Assembly: GCF_000178975.2 (NCBI RefSeq)
Contig: NC_015064.1
Span: 3,038,001 to 3,102,000 of the forward strand
Source of the DNA: Granulicella tundricola MP5ACTX9
Lineage (GTDB): Bacteria; Acidobacteriota; Terriglobia; Terriglobales; Acidobacteriaceae
DNA: 64,000 nucleotides
Reading direction: 5' to 3'
This document shows, piece after piece, positions 1 through 8,670 of this stretch. Both the position numbers and the translations under genes were made by a program. Under the pieces are notes generated by a model. The model did not search any database and had not been told where the DNA came from. It saw nothing but the letters and a program-made list of their open reading frames with translations. Within the stretch, counting starts at the first letter, position 1. The number at the start of each line of letters is the position of its first letter.

Positions 1-545
1 AGAGATTGCAGACGGGTCTCAATATGCGGCGTGATATCGACGACGAACGTGGGCCGCACATCCGCGTAGAGGGAGGCATAGAGAATTTTGAAGGGGCGGT
101 GAGGCTTGGCGGTGGGGTCGCCGGGCGTGACGAGCTTGCTCAATCCCGCCGTGAAGCAGGCTTCATAGCCCAAAGTGGCTGAGGTGTAGTGATCCGGGTG
201 GCGGCCCTGCCAGTAGGGGAGGATGACGACACGCGGACGCAGACGCCGGAGTACAGCAGCCAGCTTCAGGCGATTTTCAAGTGTGTTCTGCACGTTGCCG
301 TCGGGGAGATCGAGCGCCTCCCGATGGGAGACCTTCAGGATGCGCGCCGCGTCGTTGGCTTCGGCTTCGCGCTCGGCGGCCGTACCGCGCGTGCCTGATT
401 CACCCTGCGTCAGGTCGAGAATCCCCGTGCGAAACCCAAGCGCCTGCTGGACGAGCAGTGTGCCCCCACAGGTCTGTTCCACATCGTCACGATGCGCTGC
501 AATTGCGAGAATGTCGACGGTTGCCGGGGATGAGCCTGAGATCAT
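1..545 (-). CDS. bshB1: Bacillithiol biosynthesis deacetylase BshB1 (3' end outside window)
   Basis: Reading the minus strand from an ATG at 545 gives 181 codons open to the window edge, so the C-terminus is missing. The product is a PIG-L/LmbE-type zinc deacetylase. Near the N-terminus it has AAHRDDVEQTCGGT, where the family usually has AHPDDVE, and later GRHPDHY; these contain the expected zinc-binding His and Asp residues. ILDLTQGESGTRGT and FENRLK-like spacing (here LENRLK) match the BshB1 branch, which removes acetyl from GlcNAc-malate in bacillithiol synthesis. Finding bshC at 45.2-46.8 kb supports this over a generic LmbE deacetylase. Function is by family inference; the reading frame and motifs are seen directly. 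Confidence 0.88.
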   Translation of the reverse strand, partial: MISGSSPATVDILAIAAHRDDVEQTCGGTLLVQQALGFRTGILDLTQGESGTRGTAAEREAEANDAARILKVSHREALDLPDGNVQNTLENRLKLAAVLRRLRPRVVILPYWQGRHPDHYTSATLGYEACFTAGLSKLVTPGDPTAKPHRPFKILYASLYADVRPTFVVDITPHIETRLQS

Positions 546-570
546 CCCTCGATTCTAGTTCGTTCCCACG

Positions 571-613
571 CCCAAAAAGTTTGGCCCTCCACCGCAAAGG
601 TTGAGGGCCAAAC
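571..613 (-). terminator. Rho-independent terminator after the lipoprotein gene
   Basis: The arms GTTTGGCCCTC (579-589) and GAGGGCCAAAC (603-613) are perfect inverted repeats. Read on the minus strand, the hairpin is followed by TTTTTGGG. It lies 22 bases past the stop of the lipoprotein gene and before bshB1, so it probably ends the lipoprotein transcript. Confidence 0.8.
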
Positions 614-634
614 AATCAAGTATCAGTCAGCGTA

Positions 635-2113
635 TTAGTTTGCGGCGTTCGTTGCAGCGTCTATGAAAGCGACGTCAAGCGCGGTGCCCTGAACGGTGAT
701 GTTGAAGTTGTTGATCTCCGACCCATCCGCCGTATTGAACGCATGAATTTGACCGCCGTAGGCCGTGTACATCTTGTGCAGACTCTGGACCCAGCAGATG
801 CCGGACAGCGAGCCGTAGTAGTACTGGTTGTCGTCCGTATTCGGGTAAGGAACCGTCGTACCAGCGGCGGTTGAGCCTGGAACCACATTCGCAGGAATGA
901 TCGATGCTGCACCCGTGCCCATGTCGTAGCGAGTGAGGCAGTTATAGTTCAGTCCCTGCTTGGCCCGTTCGCCGGTCGCGCAGTACTGCGATCCGATCCA
1001 CAGCGTGTTGTCGTCGCCGAAGATCAGTTTGCTGTGGTTGCCGTCCGAGATGGACACCGCTGCGCTGACTGCGAGCGTGCTGAGGTTCACCTTGGTGAGA
1101 CGCCCGGCGAAGAGCCCGTCCGTCTGCAGTTGCTGGCCCGCCACATAAAGATTTGATCCGTCTGAAAGCGCGACCGTCGCACCGCCAGGGATCGCCACTG
1201 TATTGGTGACGACAGCGGGGTAAGGCGCGGAGGTCGGGATCACGTTAATCGTCAGGGGAGACTGAGGCATGAAGCTGACGCTTGCACCGCCGTTGTTGCC
1301 GCCGCCGCATTCCACCCCACAGTTAAGGACGTAGGCGGTTGCACCGTCGGTTGAGAAGTATGCAGCCTGGGGGCGGTCATAGGAACCCGGTACTGGGACG
1401 ACGCAGTAGACCGGAAGAATCTGCGGCTCACAGTCCACGTTTCCCGGGGGCGCGAGCCCTCCATTGTTCAGCTTCAGGACGCGATAGAGCGTGTTGGAGT
1501 TCCGCACCATCGCCAGTGCGACCGTGTCGCCCTGGTTCACGGCCACGCGGTAGGCATTCGGCAGGTTCAACGCGAAGGTGCGGCCCAGCTGATTATCGAC
1601 GACAATCACCTGGCCGGCGGCTTCATCTGCCGAGTAGAAGCGAACGCCATCAGAGCCGGTTGCGACCGAGGTGCTGCCCGGAAAACTTCCTGCACTTCCC
1701 CCAGATGTCTCGGTACCGTAGTTGACGGTGGCGACTGAGTTACCGGAGGCGTTTGAGAACACATATCCGCGCAACTGCTCAGGGAAGTTCAGGATCTGGG
1801 TTGGATTGGCCCCAGAAAAACCGCTGATGAAGAAGCTCTGCTTCGTGTTCTGCACGTTGCCGCGCAGGTCGCGGTTGCCGTCGAGGATCTCCAGGGCGCC
1901 GGTGGTACCATTCGGCGTCAGCGAGACCATGACGCGATAGGCCAGCAGACTGGGCGGAATGGGCCGGCCGGCAAACGTGAACTCAGGAAACTTATAGAGC
2001 TGCTGCCCGCAGGAGGTCAACGAGAGACTGACCACCGTCAAGAGGAAGGTCATCAAAATGCCGCGGACGGCGCGTGCGGAGAAACTGCGATTTTTCAACG
2101 TGAACGACTCCAA
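635..2113 (-). CDS. Secreted lipoprotein with YncE-like beta-propeller character
   Basis: The 492-aa product has a positively charged N-terminus, a hydrophobic segment at about residues 18-34 and a lipobox LTSC with the modifiable Cys at 35, so it should be exported and lipid-anchored. The mature part is rich in Gly, Asn, Thr and Val, with short beta-strand-like repeats and phrases such as ADEAAGQVIVVDNQLGR that resemble YncE/lactonase-type propeller blades. Several cysteines (CVEC, a C-x5-C pair) may form disulphides. No catalytic motif is recognisable, so no function is assigned. It is transcribed divergently from the methionine gene, with 136 bases between them, and has its own terminator, so it is probably monocistronic. 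Confidence 0.75.
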   Translation of the reverse strand: MESFTLKNRSFSARAVRGILMTFLLTVVSLSLTSCGQQLYKFPEFTFAGRPIPPSLLAYRVMVSLTPNGTTGALEILDGNRDLRGNVQNTKQSFFISGFSGANPTQILNFPEQLRGYVFSNASGNSVATVNYGTETSGGSAGSFPGSTSVATGSDGVRFYSADEAAGQVIVVDNQLGRTFALNLPNAYRVAVNQGDTVALAMVRNSNTLYRVLKLNNGGLAPPGNVDCEPQILPVYCVVPVPGSYDRPQAAYFSTDGATAYVLNCGVECGGGNNGGASVSFMPQSPLTINVIPTSAPYPAVVTNTVAIPGGATVALSDGSNLYVAGQQLQTDGLFAGRLTKVNLSTLAVSAAVSISDGNHSKLIFGDDNTLWIGSQYCATGERAKQGLNYNCLTRYDMGTGAASIIPANVVPGSTAAGTTVPYPNTDDNQYYYGSLSGICWVQSLHKMYTAYGGQIHAFNTADGSEINNFNITVQGTALDVAFIDAATNAAN

Positions 2114-2249
2114 TGCGTGCGTGCAGCAACGTAAAACGAAGGCCTGCAGGCTCTCGCGAGTATACCAAACGGTGTGAAGGTGAGACGCGGACGCACGCAG
2201 TTTGGAAGCGGCGTTTGGAGCGCGCTTGCAGGTGGCTTAGGATGAAGAG

Positions 2250-4163
2250 ATGACCGAAGTGGAGACAAAAACGGAGCTGAGAGGGGCTGCGGCACGTCTT
2301 TTTACAGGCGGGACCGTCCTGTGCGATGGCGCCATGGGCTCCATGCTGTATGGCCGCGGCATCTTCATCAACCGCTGCTACGACGAACTGAACCTCTCCC
2401 AGCCGGACTTGGTCCGCGCCGTCCACACCGAATACCTGCAGGCAGGCGCAACCGTCATTGAAACCAACACGTTCGGCGGAAACCGTATCCGCCTGGAGCG
2501 CCATGGCCTGGAAGAGAAAGTGCGCGAGATCAACCGGGCCGGAGTCCGCCTCGCCCGGGAATGTGTCCAGCAGATGGCCGAAAAGCATGCCTCCGAGGCC
2601 TTTGTCGCCGGGGCCATGGGCCCGCTTGGCATCAGAATCGGCGACGGGAACAAGGTCACGGAAGAAGAGGCTTATGCGGCCTTCGCGGTCCAGGTCAAAG
2701 CCCTGGTTGAAGGCGGACCCGGCGTCGGCGCGGACCTGCTGATCCTCGAGACCCTGATGGCGATGAACGAGGCTCGGCTCGCCATTCAAGCCGCCAAGGC
2801 GGAAGGCCAGGGTCTGCCGGTCATTGCCATGGTCACCGTCGACGTGAACGGAAACTGCCTGGACGGCACCTCTGCCGAGGAGGCTGCGCGCCTGATGACG
2901 GAGTGGGGTGCGGATGCTGTTGGCTGCAACTGTTCGGACGGGCCCGCCACGGTGCTCGCCGTGATCGAGCGCATGCGCACTGCAACGAAACTACCGCTTG
3001 CCGCCATGCCCAACGCCGGCAACCCGCGCGTCATCGACGGCCGCCACATCTACCTGACCTCGCCTGAGTATATGGCGAGCTTCGCCCGGAAGTTCATCAA
3101 GGCTGGGGCGACTTTCGTCGGCGGCTGCTGCGGAACCACCCCCCAGCACACACGCGCTATGCGCGGAGCCCTGCGAGCGATCGGAGCCCAGGAGACCGGG
3201 GTCGAGGTCGTCGAAAACGGAGGTGCAGCGGAAGCCGGAGCCGCCCGCGCCCAGAGCAAGGTCATGCCGCCTGATCTGAAGGATCGCTCTCGGGTCGGCG
3301 CAAAGATCGCAACCGGCGAGTTCGTCACGCTGGTCGAGATCGTCCCGCCCAAGGGTATCGATAGCTCCAAAGAGCTGGAAGGCGCGGAGGAGTTGCACAA
3401 GCTCGGCGTCGACGCCATCAACGTGCCGGATTCGCCCCGGGCCAGCGCCCGCATGAGTGCCATGAGCCTGTGCGTGCAGATCCAGCAGCGCGTCGGGATC
3501 GAGACCGTCCTGCACTACACCTGCCGCGACCGCAACCTGCTCAGCATCCAGAGCGACCTGCTCGGCGCGTCATCCATCGGCCTGCGCAACATCCTCTGCC
3601 TCACCGGCGACCCGCCCAAGATGGGCACCTATCCGGATGCCACCGCGGTCTTTGACGTCGATGCCATCGGCCTCACCAAGATCGTCCGCGATATGAACTA
3701 CGGACTCGACATCGGCGGCCACTCGATCGGCCAATCCTGTGGCTTTACCATTGCGGTCGCGGCTAATCCCGGCGTTGTTGACATCGATAACGAGGTCCGG
3801 CGCTTCGCCGCCAAGGTGGAAGCCGGCGGCGAGTACGGCATCACCCAACCCGTCTTCGACCTGCGCCTGCTCGAGCAGTTCCTCAAGCGCATCGAGCAGT
3901 TCCGCATCCCCATGATCGCCGGCATATGGCCGCTCACCAGTGTCAAGAACGCCGAGTTCATGCGCGATCAGCTCAAGGTCCGCATGCCGGAAGAGATCCT
4001 CGCCCGCATGGGTGCAATGCCCTCCCCCGAGCACGCCAAGGCCGAGGGTATCGCCATCGCACAGGAGATGCTGGAAGAGTCCCGCGCCATGGTGCAGGGC
4101 GTGCAGGTCAGCGCGCCGTTCGGCAAATACAAGGCAGCAGCCCAAGTGTTGGGCGTGCTGTAA
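2250..4163 (+). CDS. Bifunctional homocysteine S-methyltransferase / methylenetetrahydrofolate reductase
   Basis: Two enzymes are fused in 637 residues. Residues about 15-315 form a zinc-dependent homocysteine S-methyltransferase barrel: DGAMGSMLY near the start, GCNC at 225-228 and GGCC at 291-294, the last supplying the paired zinc cysteines. Residues about 345-620 form a methylenetetrahydrofolate reductase (FAD) domain, with VEIVPPKG, HYTCRDRN, LCLTGDPP and QPVFD. The layout matches Bacillus YitJ-type proteins. The enzyme would reduce methylene-THF and methylate homocysteine to methionine; which methyl donor feeds the first domain is not visible. The ATG at 2250 follows AGGATGAAGAG. No SAM or cobalamin riboswitch is recognisable in the short leader. 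The next gene, xseB, starts 34 bases later. Confidence 0.93.
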   Translation: MTEVETKTELRGAAARLFTGGTVLCDGAMGSMLYGRGIFINRCYDELNLSQPDLVRAVHTEYLQAGATVIETNTFGGNRIRLERHGLEEKVREINRAGVRLARECVQQMAEKHASEAFVAGAMGPLGIRIGDGNKVTEEEAYAAFAVQVKALVEGGPGVGADLLILETLMAMNEARLAIQAAKAEGQGLPVIAMVTVDVNGNCLDGTSAEEAARLMTEWGADAVGCNCSDGPATVLAVIERMRTATKLPLAAMPNAGNPRVIDGRHIYLTSPEYMASFARKFIKAGATFVGGCCGTTPQHTRAMRGALRAIGAQETGVEVVENGGAAEAGAARAQSKVMPPDLKDRSRVGAKIATGEFVTLVEIVPPKGIDSSKELEGAEELHKLGVDAINVPDSPRASARMSAMSLCVQIQQRVGIETVLHYTCRDRNLLSIQSDLLGASSIGLRNILCLTGDPPKMGTYPDATAVFDVDAIGLTKIVRDMNYGLDIGGHSIGQSCGFTIAVAANPGVVDIDNEVRRFAAKVEAGGEYGITQPVFDLRLLEQFLKRIEQFRIPMIAGIWPLTSVKNAEFMRDQLKVRMPEEILARMGAMPSPEHAKAEGIAIAQEMLEESRAMVQGVQVSAPFGKYKAAAQVLGVL

Positions 4164-4197
4164 ACAGCAGTTCGTTTGAAAGGTTCAAGGCAAAAGC

Positions 4198-4464
4198 ATG
4201 GCGACGTTTGAAGACAAATTGACCGCTCTGGAAGCGGTGGTGGAGCGACTGGAACGCGGGGAACTATCGCTGGACGAAAGCGTGCGCCTGTTTGAAGAGG
4301 GCGTCCAGCTTTCCAACTCATGCAAGGCAGAGCTCGAACGCGCAGAAGGCAGGGTTCAGGTACTCGTTGAGACTCGGGGGAACGGGAAGGTAGAGGATCT
4401 TGAGCTCCCCGATACGGGCGACGACGAGGAAGAGGATGACGACGAGATTGAGGACCTTGGATAG
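4198..4464 (+). CDS. xseB: Exodeoxyribonuclease VII small subunit
   Basis: The 88-aa protein carries the short conserved helical core of XseB (FEDKLTALEAVVERLERGEL, then LDESVRLFEEGVQLS), which binds the XseA large subunit to form the nuclease that degrades single-stranded DNA. The last 20 or so residues are an Asp/Glu tail (GDDEEEDDDEIEDLG), longer and more acidic than usual. The large-subunit gene xseA is not in this window. The spacing to the preceding gene (34 bases) and following gene (19 bases) suggests co-transcription. Confidence 0.92.
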   Translation: MATFEDKLTALEAVVERLERGELSLDESVRLFEEGVQLSNSCKAELERAEGRVQVLVETRGNGKVEDLELPDTGDDEEEDDDEIEDLG

Positions 4465-4483
4465 GAGAGCGTAGGATTAACCC

Positions 4484-4642
4484 ATGGAAAACTGGATTGA
4501 TGTGAAGACCTTCGATATCGAAAAGTTTGCCAGAAGCCTCGAAAAGGACTGCCAGGAAGGCGTGAAGTGGGAACGCCGCAAGCTGGAGTGGATTCTCGAG
4601 GAGAAGAAAGCTCAGGCAGAGGGTAAGAGCGAAGCCGCTTGA
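4484..4642 (+). CDS. Small ORF, candidate antitoxin of the zeta-type kinase
   Basis: This 52-aa ORF begins MENWIDVKTFDIEKFAR and ends GKSEAA. It is charged and predicted helical, with alternating Lys/Glu and several Trp (KWERRKLEWILEEKK). AGGA lies about 8 bases before its ATG. Its TGA shares bases with the TTG start of the following zeta-like kinase (TTGA at 4639-4642), so translation of the two is probably coupled. I recognise no domain. Size, charge and position fit an antitoxin or accessory factor, but that role is inferred from context alone. Confidence 0.68.
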   Translation: MENWIDVKTFDIEKFARSLEKDCQEGVKWERRKLEWILEEKKAQAEGKSEAA

Positions 4643-5223
4643 GCCAGCCCGTTCTCACGATCATCGCTGGATCAAACGGATGCGGAAAGAGCACCCTTAC
4701 CTCAACGGCTCGCGATAAGTTTCAGCAAACACCCATCCTTGATCCGGATGCGATCGCCAAATCCTTACAGGCCGTCCAGGACTCCCCAAGTTCCAACATT
4801 GAAGCTGGCAAAAGAGTTCTCAAACTTGCTGAAGAACTCATTGAAAAGAAGCAAACCTTCACTGTCGAAACGACTCTCTCAGGGGGCACATACCTGAAGA
4901 TGGCAGCCCGGGCCAAACAGGCCGGCTTCACGCTTATGGTTGTATTCATTGGCACCGCTTCAGTTGACATCAATCTCAAGAGGGTCAAAGCGCGTGTCGC
5001 TAAAGGCGGTCATGACGTTCCAGAGGAAGATCAGAGGAGACGCTACCCGCGGACCCTAGCCAACATGAAGCGGCTTCTACCGCAAGCTGATCTGGCAGTT
5101 GTATTGGATAATTCAACTGAAAAGGGGCACACGCTTGTGGCTTTCGGTCATGCCGGGTATATGCACTGGATTGAGCCGGTCCCAAGTTGGGCAGCCCATC
5201 TTTGCGCCGAACTAAAATCTTAG
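4639..5223 (+). CDS. Zeta-toxin-like P-loop kinase (COG4185-type)
   Basis: The 194-aa protein has a Walker A motif GSNGCGKST at residues 11-19, followed by DPDAIAKSL and FTVETTLSGGTYLKM, features shared with zeta/PezT-like kinases, where the Glu/Thr region and a downstream Arg-rich segment act in phosphoryl transfer. GGHDVPEEDQRRRYPRTLAN near residue 130 is the typical lid/Arg motif of this subgroup, often annotated as a predicted ABC-type ATPase. Known zeta toxins phosphorylate UDP-GlcNAc-type sugars; whether this one does is unknown. The start is TTG, overlapping the upstream ORF's stop by 4 bases. The gene converges with the polyprenyl synthase, the two sharing 4 bases at 5220-5223. GC content appears somewhat lower than in its neighbours, compatible with horizontal gain. 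Confidence 0.82.
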   Translation: MSQPVLTIIAGSNGCGKSTLTSTARDKFQQTPILDPDAIAKSLQAVQDSPSSNIEAGKRVLKLAEELIEKKQTFTVETTLSGGTYLKMAARAKQAGFTLMVVFIGTASVDINLKRVKARVAKGGHDVPEEDQRRRYPRTLANMKRLLPQADLAVVLDNSTEKGHTLVAFGHAGYMHWIEPVPSWAAHLCAELKS

Positions 5224-6209
5224 CGATCCCGCGAAGTCACAAAACCCGGCACCCAAAGCAGAGCCCGTTTCGCATCCGTAGCCGGCAGATCCGCAATCGA
5301 TAACCGAGCCGCCTCCGCGTACGCGCATGCCGTATCCATCGCGTAGTCGATCGACCCGTGCCGCTGCAGAATCTCAAGAATCTGCACATGACTGACATGC
5401 GCAAAGCTCCGGTCTGCGAGCACCGTCCGAATCGCCTCGCGATCCGCGCCCGTCCCGCGTTCCAGCGCATGGATCACCGCCAGCGTTGCCTTGCCTTCGC
5501 GCAGATCGCTCGCCACCGGCTTGCCCAGAACATCCTCAGCCGCAGTCAGGTCCAGCACGTCATCAACAATCTGAAACGCCAGCCCCAGGTTCCGCCCATA
5601 CTCGCCGAGCTTTTCTTCGGTCTGATCGGACGCACCCTCGATCGCCGCGCCGAGCTGCATCGAGACCTTGAATAGAAAAGCCGTCTTGCGGAAGATCAGG
5701 TCGAAGTACTCTTCTTCATTGATGAGATGGCCCAGCTTCTCCATCTGCAGAAGCTCGCCCTCAACCATCTGCTGCGTCAGCGTAATCAGCAGGTCGAGCA
5801 CATGAAAGTTGCGCTCTTCAAGCGCCGTCCGGAAGCTCTGCATGTAAAGCCAGTCGCCTGCCAGAACACACTTGGAGTTACCCCACGCTGTGTTTGAAGA
5901 GGGCCTTCCGCGCCGCGTATCCGCTTCATCGATGATGTCGTCGTGAACCAGCGTCGCGGTGTGCAGCATCTCCACGACCGCACCCAGACGAATCCGGGAT
6001 TGGCTGGTCGCCCCCAACGCCTTGGCCGAAAGCAAAAGCAGCAGCGGACGAATCCGTTTGCCGCCGCCCGCAATCAGGTACTCCGCAATATCCGTGATGA
6101 CCTGAACCGGAGACGCCGACTGCACGGTAAACTCGCGCTCAATAGCCAGAAGATCATCACGAAGAAGATCCATGACTTCAGTTGCGGTCGCGATGGAGAT
6201 CGTGCTCAC
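5220..6209 (-). CDS. Trans-polyprenyl diphosphate synthase
   Basis: A 329-aa isoprenyl diphosphate synthase. It shows both aspartate-rich motifs: HDDIIDEADTRRG (first DDxxD-type, magnesium/allylic substrate) and FQIVDDVLD (second). GGGKRIRPLLLLL near residue 50 is the isopentenyl diphosphate-binding segment. Such enzymes extend FPP/GGPP to the long side chain of menaquinone or ubiquinone. The UbiA-type prenyltransferase at 32.7-33.6 kb would use the product, but product length cannot be read from sequence. The N-terminus (MSTISIATATEVMDLL) is the family's usual helical start. Other family members (IspB/HepT) are close alternatives, so no symbol is given. Confidence 0.9.
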   Translation of the reverse strand: MSTISIATATEVMDLLRDDLLAIEREFTVQSASPVQVITDIAEYLIAGGGKRIRPLLLLLSAKALGATSQSRIRLGAVVEMLHTATLVHDDIIDEADTRRGRPSSNTAWGNSKCVLAGDWLYMQSFRTALEERNFHVLDLLITLTQQMVEGELLQMEKLGHLINEEEYFDLIFRKTAFLFKVSMQLGAAIEGASDQTEEKLGEYGRNLGLAFQIVDDVLDLTAAEDVLGKPVASDLREGKATLAVIHALERGTGADREAIRTVLADRSFAHVSHVQILEILQRHGSIDYAMDTACAYAEAARLSIADLPATDAKRALLWVPGFVTSRDR

Positions 6210-6281
6210 TCTCGTTTAGAGTATCAGGACGCACGATTCGGTCCGGTTACCGAACGTACTGCTTTCATGGGAGTTACAGAA

Positions 6282-6306
6282 GAGCCTCCTCTTGTGAGGA
6301 AGGCTC
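6282..6306 (-). terminator. Probable terminator hairpin downstream of yajQ
   Basis: GAGCCTCCTC (6282-6291) pairs with GAGGAAGGCTC (6296-6306), with one bulged base. On the minus strand it is followed by TTCTGT, a poor U-tract. A 13-base direct repeat, TTGTGAGGAAGGC, occurs at 6292-6304 and 6310-6322. Weak support for a true terminator. Confidence 0.4.
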
Positions 6307-6331
6307 CAGTTGTGAGGAAGGCCAAGCCAGA

Positions 6332-6832
6332 CTAGTTTGAGCGGAAGTTCGTAAACTGCAGCTCGATCCCGAAATCCCCGCTGCGCAGCTTGCCCATCAC
6401 CTGCTGCAGCACATCGCGATCCTTGCTGACGATCCGAACCGTCTCGCCCTGGATCGATGCATTCGCCTTCAGCTTCGAGTCCTTCACGACCGCGACGATC
6501 TTCTTCGCCGCGTCAGACGCGATGCCCTGCTTCAGCTTGATCTTCTGCCGCACAGACGAGTTCGAGGCAGGCTCGATCTTCTCGTACTCCAGGTTCTTCA
6601 GCGAGATGCCGCGCTTGACCAACTTCTGCGAAAGAATCTCGATCACCGCGCCCAGCGTGTACTCATCCTGGCTTGCAAGCTGGATCGCTTCCTCTTTTTC
6701 CAACTCGATCTTGGACTTGGAGTTCTTCAGGTCGAAGCGCGCGTTCACCTCTTTGGAGGCCTGATCGATTGCGTTCTTGACTTCCTGAATCTCTACTTTG
6801 CTCACTACGTCGAAGCTGTTATCGGCTGCCAT
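6332..6832 (-). CDS. yajQ: YajQ family nucleotide-binding protein
   Basis: The 166-aa sequence is a full-length YajQ (UPF0234): NSFDVVSKVEIQEVKNAIDQ at the N-terminus, then ARFDLKNSKS, LKQGIASDAAKKI and the C-terminal LRSGDFGIELQFTNFR. The family has two ferredoxin-like domains; some members bind cyclic di-GMP or tRNA-like nucleotides, with the physiological role still uncertain. It is cytosolic, with no signal or membrane segment. It sits 34 bases downstream of tatD on the same strand, so it may be co-transcribed with it. Confidence 0.95.
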   Translation of the reverse strand: MAADNSFDVVSKVEIQEVKNAIDQASKEVNARFDLKNSKSKIELEKEEAIQLASQDEYTLGAVIEILSQKLVKRGISLKNLEYEKIEPASNSSVRQKIKLKQGIASDAAKKIVAVVKDSKLKANASIQGETVRIVSKDRDVLQQVMGKLRSGDFGIELQFTNFRSN

Positions 6833-6866
6833 AAACTCCAGTATAAGTCAGTTCAGCCAGTCTGAG

Positions 6867-7694
6867 TCAGGACCGTGCCGTCGACGGAAACAGCGTGTGG
6901 AAGTTTGCCGTCGTCTGCTCCGCCACCAGCGCCGCACCCACACCACGAAGCTCAGCCACCACCTCTGCGGTATGCGTTACATACGCCGGCTCGTTCTGCT
7001 TGCCGCGGAACGGGATCGGCGCAAGAAACGGGCAATCCGTCTCCACCAGATACCGGTCCGCAGGAGCCTGCGCCGCTGCCTCCCTGATGTTCAAGCTCTT
7101 CGGGTAGGTCACATTCCCCGCAAACGACAGATAAAAATTCGCCGCCAGCGCCTGCTTGGCCTGCTCCGGGCTACCGGAAAAGCAATGCATCACCCCCGGA
7201 ATCCCAGCCGGTGTCCAGTGCTCAGCAATCAGTCGCATGATGTCTGCAAACGCATCCGCCGGCCCAAACCGCGCCTTAGCCTCCGCGGTCGCGAGATCGG
7301 ACGTCCGGCAGTGGATCAGGATCGGTTTCCCTGCCTCCGCAGCAATCGCCAACTGCGCCACAAACGCCTGCTGCTGCACCTCGATATCGGGATTCTCCAG
7401 GTGATAGTAGTCCAGCCCAATCTCGCCGACCGCGATGCACTTCGGGTCCGCAACCAGCGCCCGTAGCTTCTCCAGAGCCTCAGGTGTGGCCTGATGAGCC
7501 TCCTGAGGATGAATCCCGGCGGAAGCGAAGACATGCCCATGCTGGCGTGCCAGGTCGAGTGCACGATGCATCGTAGCTGGCCCGTCGCCGATCCCAATCG
7601 CCAGCATCTGCGCTACACCCGCAGCTTCAGCCCGCACCAGAATCTCCGTTGGGTCGTCATAAAAATCAAGGTGAGCGTGGGAGTCGATCAGCAT
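6867..7694 (-). CDS. TatD family metal-dependent hydrolase (DNase)
   Basis: A TIM-barrel amidohydrolase-like nuclease of 275 aa. The start is taken at the ATG giving MLIDSHAHLDF, the usual TatD N-terminus; an in-frame GTG 30 bases upstream lies almost on top of a GGAG and is less likely. Metal ligands visible include HAHLD, GEIGLDYY, PILIHCR, the later His in GVMHCFSG, and ETDCPFL. TatD proteins are divalent-metal 3'-5' DNases with repair or quality-control roles. LAPIPFRGKQNEPAYV near the C-terminus is typical of YcfH/TatD members. Confidence 0.93.
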   Translation of the reverse strand: MLIDSHAHLDFYDDPTEILVRAEAAGVAQMLAIGIGDGPATMHRALDLARQHGHVFASAGIHPQEAHQATPEALEKLRALVADPKCIAVGEIGLDYYHLENPDIEVQQQAFVAQLAIAAEAGKPILIHCRTSDLATAEAKARFGPADAFADIMRLIAEHWTPAGIPGVMHCFSGSPEQAKQALAANFYLSFAGNVTYPKSLNIREAAAQAPADRYLVETDCPFLAPIPFRGKQNEPAYVTHTAEVVAELRGVGAALVAEQTTANFHTLFPSTARS

Positions 7695-7761
7695 GAACTC
7701 CAGTTTACCCAAGTAACAATTCACCTCCGGTCAATCATCTTCCGGTATGCTCTGCCGTAAG

Positions 7762-8664
7762 ATGAAGCCCGCCTTCGCCGCCTCCCTGCTGCTCTCCCTG
7801 TCGTTCGCCGCCTTAGCCCAAACGCCCGCCCCAATATCAGACGAGCCCCTCACCGTCCCCGCCGTCGTCTACCCCTCAGAGGCCAAACGCGCCCGCGTCC
7901 AGGGCACCGTCCATCTTGAGATCGCAGTCGATCCCACCGGCCACGTCACCAGCGTCCACGCGCTCGATGGCCCACTTCTCCTCCGCCAGGCCGCCGTCGA
8001 CGCCTACACCCACGCTACCTATAAGCCCCTTACCGACCCCAAATCCGGCCGTCCCACCCCCGCCGTCATCACCACCGCCGTCAACTTCAACCTCACCGAA
8101 CTTCCCCCCGACACCGACCTCCTGGTCGACCGCCAGTTCCAGCCCTTGCAGGCCCAGTGCCAGTCCTACGTGGACGGTGGCACCAAGTCAGAGATCACCA
8201 CCGAAGCCCTCGAGGCCTGCCGCCAAGCCGTCGCCATGTCCCACCGCTTCACCCCCACCGCCGCCCTGGAATCCCGCGCCACCGCAGTCAACGACCTCGT
8301 CCTTGTCCTGCTCGCACAGAAGAACTATCCGGACGCCGCGCTCGTCGCCAACGAGGCCGTAGCCCTGGTCGACACCGCAAACCATCCCCACACACCCGCC
8401 GTCGCCACCGCCTACATCACCCGTTGTGAGGCTCGTTCGCTGGCCAAGGAGTACCCCGGAGCCGCCGAGGACTGCGCTGCCGCGGAAGAGACCCTGACCA
8501 CCCTCATCGCAGACCAGTCCGCACCGGATCAATCCAAGAACGACCGTACCGCCAACTACCGCACCCAGCTTCGAGAGGTCTTCGAGCTCCACGCCATCGT
8601 CATGGATAAGCAGCATCAGGGCGGAGAAGCCCGCCGTCTTCGCAACCGGGCCAGCAAGGTCTAA
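7762..8664 (+). CDS. Secreted protein with TonB C-terminal-like domain
   Basis: The 300-aa product starts MKPAFAASLLLSLSF and has a clear signal peptide ending ALAQ. Residues about 25-110 match a TonB C-terminal domain (YPSEAKRARVQGTVHLEIAV, then VTSVHALDGPLLLRQAAVDA), here close to the N-terminus and not preceded by a transmembrane anchor and Pro-rich spacer, so it is not a canonical TonB. The remaining 190 residues are Ala-rich helices resembling TPR repeats (AYITRCEARSLAKEY). Role unknown; a periplasmic binding or scaffold protein is plausible. An in-frame ATG 15 bases upstream gives a slightly longer form. It converges with the UDG gene, 6 bases apart. Confidence 0.75.
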   Translation: MKPAFAASLLLSLSFAALAQTPAPISDEPLTVPAVVYPSEAKRARVQGTVHLEIAVDPTGHVTSVHALDGPLLLRQAAVDAYTHATYKPLTDPKSGRPTPAVITTAVNFNLTELPPDTDLLVDRQFQPLQAQCQSYVDGGTKSEITTEALEACRQAVAMSHRFTPTAALESRATAVNDLVLVLLAQKNYPDAALVANEAVALVDTANHPHTPAVATAYITRCEARSLAKEYPGAAEDCAAAEETLTTLIADQSAPDQSKNDRTANYRTQLREVFELHAIVMDKQHQGGEARRLRNRASKV

Positions 8665-8670
8665 GCCCAC

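Noticed and set aside
2114-2249. SAM or cobalamin riboswitch before the methionine gene
   Set aside because: The 136-base leader lacks the conserved cores and is too short for a cobalamin riboswitch.
1992-2789. 265-codon minus frame over the metH/metF start
   Set aside because: Overlaps two well-supported genes and has no recognisable domain.
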